DNA of 7,666 nt from contig DUUU01000232.1 of the NCBI GenBank assembly GCA_012841485.1, positions 1 to 7,666 on the forward strand. The letters are read 5' to 3'. This document shows, piece by piece, positions 1 to 5,598 of the stretch; the first letter of the stretch is position 1; every line of letters starts with the position of its first letter. Under the pieces are notes generated by a model. It saw only the letters and a list, made by a program, of their open reading frames with translations. It was not told where the DNA came from and did no database searches. Made by a program: the position numbers and the translations under genes. This DNA is from Armatimonadota bacterium. Lineage in GTDB: Bacteria; Armatimonadota; JAAZEB01.

Positions 1-507
1 ATCGACTTCTTCGATATGGGCCAGGCGCTCTCGACCGGGGGGATCGAAGCCTTCCTCAGTGGCGAGCCGTTCCCGACGATGGCGAAGGTGGAGGGTTACG
101 GGCGGATCCTCAGCTATCCCTACTTCGACGACTCCATCGGCACCCTCAATGCCGGCATGCTCGTCACGCGAAGGGAGATCGAGGAGAACCCCGGCCTGGT
201 CCAGGATTTGGTGACGGCGCACGCGCTCGCCACGGAGTATTACAGCGCGCACCCCGAGGAGTGGCTGAGCGCCGCGTCTGAGTTCGGCACCCCACTGGAG
301 ATCCTGAAGGAGGCCGCCGAGAATATCGCGCTCACCTGGAAGATGGATGAGAAGTACCTCCAGGCCGCCCGCAACCTCGGGAAGCAGATGCTGGCGCTGG
401 GGATGATCACCCAGGAGCCGGACTATGAGCAGCTTTTCGACCTGCGCTTCCAAGAGGAAGCCGCCAGGGCGGTGGCAGCGCGGAGGGGGGAATGGCGCAG
501 CCAGTGA
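1..507 (+). CDS. ABC transporter substrate-binding protein, NitT/TauT (SsuA/THI5-like) type, 5'-truncated by window
   Basis: This is the C-terminal 168 residues of a periplasmic solute-binding protein; the reading frame is open from base 1, so the true start and signal peptide lie upstream. An internal ATG at 16 is not the start, because in-frame coding continues before it. Seen: a GEPFP segment near residues 21-25 followed by EGYGRILSYPYFD, the usual 'EPFP...GYGR.L' region of nitrate/taurine/sulfonate binding proteins. A helical C-terminal lobe follows (LVTRREIEENP, then AHALATEYYSAHPEEW), where the family typically has 'H..A..y...hpeE'. Known for the family: these proteins capture small anions or heterocycles and deliver them to an SsuC/TauC-type permease. 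The stop overlaps the permease start by 16 nt, so the two are almost certainly translationally coupled. The ligand cannot be told from this fragment. The family call is firm. Confidence 0.9.
   Translation: MDFFDMGQALSTGGIEAFLSGEPFPTMAKVEGYGRILSYPYFDDSIGTLNAGMLVTRREIEENPGLVQDLVTAHALATEYYSAHPEEWLSAASEFGTPLEILKEAAENIALTWKMDEKYLQAARNLGKQMLALGMITQEPDYEQLFDLRFQEEAARAVAARRGEWRSQ
482..491 (+). promoter_or_regulatory. Ribosome-binding site of the permease gene, inside the upstream gene
   Basis: A GGAGG core at 482-486 runs into a G tract and sits 5 nt before the ATG at 492. It lies within the last codons of the binding-protein gene and supports ATG 492 as the permease start despite the 16-nt overlap. 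Confidence 0.75.
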
Positions 508-1307
508 TTGCCGAGAGACCGCAGGCGGTGGCATCGCACCGCCTCGACTGGCTGCCGTTCATCCTGCCCGGGGTGTTCCTCTCGGCGTGGGCGCTCCTCT
601 CCTATTCGGGCCATGTGCCCGCGTACGTGCTCCCTTCGCCGGGCAGGCTTGTGCTCAGCGCCCTCGACTTCGTGGTTGGGAAGTGGCAACTGGACGCCTA
701 CAGCGGCACCTTCCTGCGGCACGCGGCAGCCAGTCTCCAGCGCGTCGCGCTCGGCTTCGCGCTGGCGGCGCTCGCCGGCGTGCTCTGCGGGTTGCTGACC
801 GGGTGCAGCCCGCGCGCCCAGCGCCTGATGGATCCCTCGGTCCACGCGGTGCGCGCCGTGCCGGGCATCGGGTGGCTACCGATTGCGATGGTCTGGTTCG
901 GTGTGGGTACGCGCACCGCGGTCTTCCTGATCGCGCTCGCTGCCTTCTTTCCGATCTATGTGAACGCTGCCCTGGGAGCGCGCACCGTCCGCCCCCTCTG
1001 GCTACGAGCCGCGAGGATGCTCGGGGCATCGCGGCGCGACCTCTTCCTGACGGTCACGCTGCCTGCCGGGCTTCCAGCAATCGCGGAGGGTCTGAGGCTG
1101 GGGCTGGGCGTCTCCTGGGCCTACCTGGTCCTGGGCGAGTTGACGGGCGTGCCCGATGGCCTCGGCGCCGTGATGATGGATGCCCGCATGAATGGGCAGG
1201 TGGAGGTGATCCTGACCTCGATGCTCGCGATTGCGGGCATGGGCCGGCTGAGTGACCTCCTTCTCGTTGCCCTCTTCGGGCGGGTGTTGCCGCCGCAGCC
1301 GCGCTAG
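492..1307 (+). CDS. ABC transporter permease, SsuC/TauC/NitT type
   Basis: This 271-aa inner-membrane subunit forms the channel of the importer. Seen: a first hydrophobic segment at about 21-38, followed by the LPSP motif (47-50) typical of SsuC/TauC permeases. Further membrane segments lie at about 84-104, 125-137, 143-158, 204-222 and 237-262. The block RAVPGIGWLPIAMVWFGVG (121-139) is characteristic of the family. The cytoplasmic EAA loop, which docks onto the ATPase, is at 171-195 (RAARMLGAS...VTLPAGLP) with the invariant Gly at 178; the usual leading Glu is replaced by Arg172. Length is normal for the family. The ATG at 492 has a strong GGAGG. The gene overlaps the binding protein and precedes its ATPase by 12 nt, making a standard ABC cassette. 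The transported solute is unknown. Confidence 0.94.
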   Translation: MAQPVIAERPQAVASHRLDWLPFILPGVFLSAWALLSYSGHVPAYVLPSPGRLVLSALDFVVGKWQLDAYSGTFLRHAAASLQRVALGFALAALAGVLCGLLTGCSPRAQRLMDPSVHAVRAVPGIGWLPIAMVWFGVGTRTAVFLIALAAFFPIYVNAALGARTVRPLWLRAARMLGASRRDLFLTVTLPAGLPAIAEGLRLGLGVSWAYLVLGELTGVPDGLGAVMMDARMNGQVEVILTSMLAIAGMGRLSDLLLVALFGRVLPPQPR

Positions 1308-1319
1308 AAGGGAACACCG

Positions 1320-2141
1320 ATGGACTCCGCGTTCCTACAGAGCTGCCATATTGTGGTACACCAGGCGGGCAAGCACTATCCGGGCCACGGAGAGGGCGAG
1401 GGCCTCTGGGCTGTGCGCGACCTGACGCTCTGCGCACGTCCTGGCGAGTTCGCCGCGGTCGTCGGCCCCAGCGGGTGCGGCAAATCCACGCTTCTCTCGC
1501 TGCTCGCCGGCTTCGAGCCGGCCACCGAGGGAAAGGTGATGCTGGAAGGTCGGCCGGTCGCCGGTCCCGGGCCCGACCGCGGGGTCGTCTTCCAGGAAGA
1601 CGCGCTTTTCCCCTGGCTGACCGTCCTCGGGAACGTCTGCTACGGGCTGCATCGGAGGGGGCTCTCCCGCCCGGAGGCGCGCGATGAGGCGATGCGCTTC
1701 CTCCGCCTGGTGGGCCTGGAGGAGTTCGCCGATTACTACCCGTCGCAGCTCTCCGGCGGGATGCGTCAGCGCGTTGCCTTGGCGCGCGTACTGGCCAACC
1801 GGCCGCGCGCTCTCCTGATGGACGAGCCGTTTGGCGCTCTCGATGCGCTCACGCGCATGGAGATGCAGCAGCTCCTGCTGGATGTGTGGCAGAAGCTCAA
1901 CGTCACCATCCTCTTCGTCACGCACGATGTCGAAGAGGCGATCTTTTTGGCTGACCGCGTCTACGTCATGACGGCGCGCCCCGGGCGCGTGCTCCGGCGT
2001 GTTGAGGTGGGTTTGCCCCGCCCGCGCACCCCGGATACCTACACCGACCCGGCGCTCACCCGGCTCCGGCACGAGGTACTCGACCTGCTCCTCGAAGCCC
2101 GTAACCCTTCCGAGCTGCCGGATGCCGTCTACCCCTACTGA
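1320..2141 (+). CDS. ABC transporter ATP-binding protein, SsuB/TauB type
   Basis: This 273-aa cytoplasmic ATPase powers the importer. All nucleotide-binding motifs are visible and intact: Walker A GPSGCGKST (49-57), Q-loop Gln92 in FQEDALFPWL, signature LSGGMRQR (144-151), Walker B ALLMDEP (164-170, Asp168/Glu169), D-loop GALD (172-175) and H-loop His202 in THDVEEA. The Q-loop with LFPWLTVLGNV and the 'MTARPGRV' segment (217-224) are typical of the nitrate/taurine/sulfonate importer ATPases. The start at ATG 1320 is preceded by GAAGGGA. The N-terminus carries a Gly/Glu-rich insertion (about 21-29) before the first strand, and a C-terminal helical tail extends past the core domain; both are mild length variations. 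The ATPase family is certain; the substrate is not. Confidence 0.96.
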   Translation: MDSAFLQSCHIVVHQAGKHYPGHGEGEGLWAVRDLTLCARPGEFAAVVGPSGCGKSTLLSLLAGFEPATEGKVMLEGRPVAGPGPDRGVVFQEDALFPWLTVLGNVCYGLHRRGLSRPEARDEAMRFLRLVGLEEFADYYPSQLSGGMRQRVALARVLANRPRALLMDEPFGALDALTRMEMQQLLLDVWQKLNVTILFVTHDVEEAIFLADRVYVMTARPGRVLRRVEVGLPRPRTPDTYTDPALTRLRHEVLDLLLEARNPSELPDAVYPY

Positions 2142-2204
2142 GGTTCCACTGGAAACGCGCCCCTGCCGGGCGAACGGACAAGAACACCTATTCGGAGACA
2201 AACC
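2142..2204 (+). other. Short intergenic gap between ATPase and beta-barrel genes, with two small dyads
   Basis: The 63-nt gap holds an 11-nt palindrome TTCCA-C-TGGAA (2144-2154) and a small 5-bp hairpin CGCCC/GGGCG (2158-2172). There is no T tract and no convincing -10 or -35 box. The GGAG at 2194-2197 is the likely ribosome-binding site for ATG 2205. The gap is short enough for read-through from the ABC genes; the dyads could modulate downstream expression, but that is speculative. Confidence 0.4.
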
Positions 2205-3233
2205 ATGCGAAACCGACTCTGTGCCTGCCTGCTTTTCGTGTTGATCCTCAGCGCCGGCCCCTCCTGGGCGCAGGCGACCGCCCCGTGGCAGCCCTGGACC
2301 TGGCCCAAGAAGATGCAGCTCGGCCCGGTCAGCTTCTATGCCGCGCAGCGCGTCAGCCTGATCGACGATGAGAAAGCGAACTCCACCTACGTTCGCAACT
2401 ACGACCTGTTGCTTTTCACCGACTGGAAGATGAGCGAGAAGGACCAACTCCGGGTTTATGCCCTCAATAACCCGGTGCATAAGAGCCATCCCCAGGTGAA
2501 GTCGCCGTGGTGGCTGATCTATGCCTACTACGAGCGTGACCTGGGCAGCGGCTTGCTGCGAGTGGGGAAGGTGCCTTTCCCATTCAACTATCAGAACGGC
2601 TTCCCGGAGTGGCATAGCCAGGTTCGCCGGGTGACGCGAGTTTGGGACTATGGCATGACCTGGTCGAGTAAGCCAAGGGACGGGTGGCAATGGGATATCG
2701 GGTGGGTCACCGATGGAACGACAACCTCCTCGGACATCACCCGGATGAATGAGCCGGCGCTTGTTGGCCGGATCCGGGCCGGCGTCGGCGAGCGCCTGGA
2801 AGCCGGTGTCTCGGGGATGTACGCCCCGAAGCGCACCATCGCCGGCACGGAAGCGGATCTTTCGCGCTTTGGCGCGCACCTGCGCTGGCTGCCCTCCAGC
2901 CGCCTGGAGCTACGCGGCGAATATGTGGACTTCCGCACCTTGAGCCAGGGCAGTGTGATCCGCCCCGCCTTCGCCGGGAAGAACGGGCACGGCTGGGTGG
3001 CGGAGGGTCTCTACCAATTCAGTGGGCGCTTGCAGGCATTCGTGAACTACAACTCGCTCAACCGCGCGGGGTCTGGCACGGCGGTCCACACCTGGACTCT
3101 CGGCGGGCGGGTGAAGGTGCATGACCGGCTCTACCTGATTCCCGAGGTGTGGCTGGTGGACGATGATCTGCCGAAGACAGATGCCCTCTATGACGATAAC
3201 CGGTACATGTTGACCGCGCTGGCGCTCTTCTGA
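2205..3233 (+). CDS. Exported outer-membrane beta-barrel (porin-like) protein
   Basis: This 342-aa protein has a Sec signal peptide (positive MRNR, hydrophobic core to about residue 18, AQA at 22-24, probable cleavage before Thr25). The mature part is rich in alternating, aromatic-bounded strands, such as VSFYAAQRVSL (42-52), WWLIYAYYERDL (102-113), GLLRVGKVPFPF (116-127), WQWDIGWVTDG (161-171), RLELRGEYVDF (233-243) and RLYLIPEVWLVDD (308-320). It ends in ...LTALALF, with the C-terminal Phe342 that the BAM machinery recognises in outer-membrane proteins. These features support a barrel of perhaps 12-16 strands. A GGAG lies 7 nt before ATG 2205. It follows the ABC importer genes by 63 nt on the same strand, so I infer it is the outer-membrane channel for the same solute. 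I do not recognise the exact porin family. Confidence 0.75.
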   Translation: MRNRLCACLLFVLILSAGPSWAQATAPWQPWTWPKKMQLGPVSFYAAQRVSLIDDEKANSTYVRNYDLLLFTDWKMSEKDQLRVYALNNPVHKSHPQVKSPWWLIYAYYERDLGSGLLRVGKVPFPFNYQNGFPEWHSQVRRVTRVWDYGMTWSSKPRDGWQWDIGWVTDGTTTSSDITRMNEPALVGRIRAGVGERLEAGVSGMYAPKRTIAGTEADLSRFGAHLRWLPSSRLELRGEYVDFRTLSQGSVIRPAFAGKNGHGWVAEGLYQFSGRLQAFVNYNSLNRAGSGTAVHTWTLGGRVKVHDRLYLIPEVWLVDDDLPKTDALYDDNRYMLTALALF

Positions 3234-3243
3234 TCGCCCGCCC

Positions 3244-3388
3244 ATATCGCGGATGAGGGGGACGGACACGGATGGTGCCGCCTCGGTCGGGGGATGACTG
3301 CGGCGGACCGCACGCCTTCGGCGGCCTGCGGCACTGGCCCTCGCCGACCGGTTGGCCCATCGGTGTGTGTCTCTTTCATCCGTGGTAT
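3244..3388 (+). repeat. Large imperfect palindrome able to form a long stem in + strand RNA
   Basis: Bases 3244-3264 pair with 3368-3388 over 21 continuous positions: 15 Watson-Crick and 6 G-T (G-U in RNA). After one mismatch (3265/3367) come 4 pairs, one mismatch (3270/3362) and 5 pairs (3271-3275 with 3357-3361). Further in, CGGTCGG (3284-3290) pairs with CCGACCG (3344-3350), and a terminal hairpin at 3308-3331 (CCGCA-CGCC-TTC-GGCG-gcc-TGCGG) caps the fold. The G-T pairs would be A-C mismatches on the other strand, so the fold favours a + strand transcript, that is, the 3' trailer of the importer/porin operon. It could be a REP- or MITE-like element, a protective 3' structure, or a small RNA. 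No U tract follows, so it is not a classical intrinsic terminator. Confidence 0.7.
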
Positions 3389-3419
3389 CGTGGCACAGGC
3401 AGCGCCGCGGATGAAGGGG
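3371..3419 (+). repeat. 16-bp stem-loop sharing an arm with the upstream palindrome
   Basis: Bases 3371-3386 pair with 3404-3419 without interruption (12 Watson-Crick, 4 G-T pairs) around a 17-nt loop. The core is TTCATCCG (3375-3382) with CGGATGAA (3408-3415). The left arm is the same stretch that closes the larger palindrome, so the two folds exclude each other. The stem ends 47 nt before the -35 box of the next gene. No T tract follows on either side, so a terminator role is possible but not shown. Confidence 0.65.
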
Positions 3420-3466
3420 CCGGGCGCGCCAGATCCGTGCCTCCGGCATTCGACGGGCACCTCGGC

Positions 3467-3496
3467 TTGACGCTGGCTCCGTGCCGATGCTATAAT
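3467..3496 (+). promoter_or_regulatory. Extended -10 sigma-70 promoter for the protease-propeller operon
   Basis: The -35 box TTGACG (3467-3472, 5 of 6 consensus) is separated by 18 nt from a perfect TATAAT (3491-3496). A TG at 3488-3489 gives the extended -10 form TGCTATAAT. Transcription would begin near 3502-3504, leaving a leader of about 36-38 nt before the ATG at 3540. No operator dyad is obvious over the boxes, which suggests steady expression. It is the clearest promoter in the window. Confidence 0.85.
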
Positions 3497-3527
3497 GCCC
3501 GAGGCAATAGAACGCTGCGAGCGCCCC

Positions 3528-3532
3528 GAGGA
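3528..3532 (+). promoter_or_regulatory. Ribosome-binding site that fixes the protease start at 3540
   Basis: GAGGA lies 7 nt before the ATG at 3540. The upstream in-frame ATG at 3495 is formed by the -10 box itself and would precede the transcription start, so it cannot be used from this promoter. The ATG at 3540 also places the signal peptide at the N-terminus. Confidence 0.8.
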
Positions 3533-3539
3533 CCCGAGC

Positions 3540-5594
3540 ATGAATCCGAGACGATGGGTGGTGTTGGCCCTTCTGGTGGCCGTTCTTCCGGCGGCCGCCG
3601 CGGAGCGCAGCATCACTCTCAAGGTCACCAAACAACGCCTCTCGGAGGTCGTGCGACAGATCTCCGAGCAAGCCGGCGTGCCGGTCCGCGTGGCCGCGCA
3701 CGCACAGAAGGAGATTCCCACCCTCGATGTAGAGGGGTCTCTGGAGAAGGTCCTCGGCGTGGTGGCGCGTTTGGCCGGGCTCACCGTGCGCCGGGAGGGC
3801 AGGGGATATGTTCTCGAACCGGAAGCAAAGCCCGCTGATCCGCCTCCCCTTTCCGAGCTGATCTCCAACCCCGCGGCCGACGTCATCGCGAGCGTGAAAC
3901 CGCGCGTGGCGCTGGTCATCGCCTACCTGTCGGCAGAGCAGGCGCGTGCCCAGGGAACCGCTTTCGTGGCCGGCACCGATGGCCTGCTGGTCACCAATGC
4001 GCATGTGGTCAAGGGGGCCGCGGCGATCCAGGTCGTCTTTGCAGATGGCACCGCGTACTACGCGGTGATCGCCGCAATGGACGAGGACAAGGACCTGGCC
4101 GTGCTCCGCGTGCCCGCCCGGTTTCCCGAGCCGCTTCGCCTGGGCGATTCCGATGAGCTGCGCGAGGGCGACGATGTGGCGCTGACGGGCTACCCGCTGG
4201 CCCTGGAGTTGCTGCGCAACGGCATACCCCTCTACGCTTCCACTGCGAAGGCGACGGTGAACGCCGTGCGCCCTGGCCGTAGTCTGGTGCATCAGCAGTC
4301 GATGCTCTACATCCAGATCGACGCCCCGATCAACCCGGGCAACAGCGGCGCGCCTCTCTATCGCCTGGATAACGGTGTCGTCGTCGGCGTCGTCCAGTCG
4401 AAGCTCGCCTACGAATATGTCCAGGATACCGGGGTCGGCTTTGCGATCCCAATCAACTTCGTCCGACGCTTGCTGGCGGAGGCGCGCGCCAACTCCATCG
4501 CCCCGCCGGCGACGCCGCCCGTGCCACTCACAGCCTCGAACGTGCCCCTGGCGTTGCCGCCGCCTTTGGCGGAGGGGGATTCCGCGGGCGGTGCCGAGGC
4601 AACCTCGGCGAAACCACCGCTCACCCGACCTTTCGATCTCCTGCGGATCACGCAGGTGCCCCCGATTCCCGAACCGGCGCCGGTGCCCGGCGTGATTGCC
4701 CTGCACGCTCCTGGCGGGAAGATGGCGGTCGATCCCCAGCGCCCGCGCCTCTACGCCGTGGACTATGGCGGCAACAGCGTCGTCGTCATCGACACGGACG
4801 CCGGCAAGGTGGTGCGCCGCCTCTTCACCGGAAGCAAGCCGTATGGTGTGGCGGTCGGCGCGGAGGGGCGACTCCTTTATGTGGCCAACTCCGGCGGCAG
4901 CGAAATCTCGGTGATCGACCTCGATGCGCTGACACCCCTGGGGTGCATCCCGCTCTCCTTCCGGCCGTTCGACCTGCTCCTCGGTCCGGCCGGCCGGCTG
5001 TATACCACGCCCTCGGGTGCGGCCCGCTCCAGCGTGAGGGCGATCGACCTGCACCGGGAGATGGAGGTCGCCCTCGGAGGCACGCCCGTCTTGGGCGACA
5101 CTCTCCTGGCAGCCTCGCCCACGGCCGGAAAGATCTTCCTCGCGGAGCGGGGGCAGAACGCGACGGCGCTTCTCCAGTGCGAGGGCGTTGGGAAACTCGC
5201 CCCCGTGGACGCCGATGCCAGTCTCATTGGCACCCGCATCCAGGACCTGCTCCTCAGCCCGGATGGCAAGCGCCTCTACGTGGCGAGTGACTCGCTCACC
5301 TACGTCTCGGTGTTGGACGCGGAGACGCTGCGCCCGCTGGGTCAGCTGGAGGTGGGACAGCCGCCCGCCGCCGTGGCGCTCAGCGCAGACGGGCAAACCG
5401 CCTATGTCTGCCACCGCGCGCCTCGCATCGATCGGTTCGACACGCGCACTTTTCTGCGCACAGGCACGCTTTCACTTCCCGCGGCATCCCTGCGCTGTGC
5501 CGTCTCCCCCGACGGCAAGAAGCTCTTTGCTCAGCTTGCGACAGGCATTGTGATCCGCGGCACCGACGCCTTTGGTCCCCCAACTCCCGAGTGA
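3540..5594 (+). CDS. Exported STN domain - trypsin-like (HtrA/S1C-type) serine protease - beta-propeller protein
   Basis: This is a 684-aa exported protein. Domain order: signal peptide 1-21 (MNPRRW then a hydrophobic core, PAAAA); STN/secretin short N-terminal domain about 24-93 (ITLKVTKQRLSEVVRQISEQ onward); trypsin-like protease about 105-315; Pro/Ala-rich linker about 316-385; YVTN-type beta-propeller about 386-680. The triad is visible and intact: His155 in TNAHVV, Asp185 in DLAVLRV, Ser269 in NPGNSGAPL. The spacing resembles DegP-type proteases, as does GVGFAIPIN (298-306). I count seven propeller blades with the pattern P..L.L...G..LYV, beginning near residues 392, 431, 472, 512, 566, 605 and 646. 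No PDZ domain is present; the propeller occupies its usual place. It probably acts in the periplasm or at the surface, cleaving or sensing misfolded or partner proteins. It has its own promoter and sits 4 nt before the next exported gene. Proteolytic activity is very likely; the target is unknown. Confidence 0.9.
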   Translation: MNPRRWVVLALLVAVLPAAAAERSITLKVTKQRLSEVVRQISEQAGVPVRVAAHAQKEIPTLDVEGSLEKVLGVVARLAGLTVRREGRGYVLEPEAKPADPPPLSELISNPAADVIASVKPRVALVIAYLSAEQARAQGTAFVAGTDGLLVTNAHVVKGAAAIQVVFADGTAYYAVIAAMDEDKDLAVLRVPARFPEPLRLGDSDELREGDDVALTGYPLALELLRNGIPLYASTAKATVNAVRPGRSLVHQQSMLYIQIDAPINPGNSGAPLYRLDNGVVVGVVQSKLAYEYVQDTGVGFAIPINFVRRLLAEARANSIAPPATPPVPLTASNVPLALPPPLAEGDSAGGAEATSAKPPLTRPFDLLRITQVPPIPEPAPVPGVIALHAPGGKMAVDPQRPRLYAVDYGGNSVVVIDTDAGKVVRRLFTGSKPYGVAVGAEGRLLYVANSGGSEISVIDLDALTPLGCIPLSFRPFDLLLGPAGRLYTTPSGAARSSVRAIDLHREMEVALGGTPVLGDTLLAASPTAGKIFLAERGQNATALLQCEGVGKLAPVDADASLIGTRIQDLLLSPDGKRLYVASDSLTYVSVLDAETLRPLGQLEVGQPPAAVALSADGQTAYVCHRAPRIDRFDTRTFLRTGTLSLPAASLRCAVSPDGKKLFAQLATGIVIRGTDAFGPPTPE

Positions 5595-5598
5595 CGGC

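Noticed and set aside
425..1255. 276-codon + strand frame overlapping the permease
   Set aside because: It is an Arg/Gly/Pro-rich shadow. The overlapping frame starting at 492 contains the full permease motif set.
1335..2879. 514-codon open frame on the - strand spanning the ATPase and porin genes
   Set aside because: It crosses two convincing + strand genes and their intergenic gap. The ATPase motifs on the + strand are unambiguous.
3244..3419. CRISPR array or insertion-sequence ends
   Set aside because: The repeats are inverted and unevenly spaced, not regular direct repeats with spacers. No transposase gene or clear target-site duplication is present.
3371..3440. Intrinsic terminator after the porin-like gene
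   Set aside because: The 16-bp stem is strong, but no run of T follows on the + strand, nor on the - strand side. It may still stop or stabilise transcripts by another route.
3272..3838. 188-codon + strand frame starting inside the palindrome
   Set aside because: It runs through the hairpins and promoter into the protease gene in another frame, has no ribosome-binding site, and its product is Gly/Arg/Pro-rich without motifs.
2910..5414. 834-codon open frame on the - strand opposite the protease-propeller gene
   Set aside because: The + strand product has a signal peptide, an intact catalytic triad and propeller repeats, plus a promoter and ribosome-binding site. The antisense product is Arg/His/Gly-rich without recognisable motifs, as expected for a mirror frame of GC-rich coding DNA.
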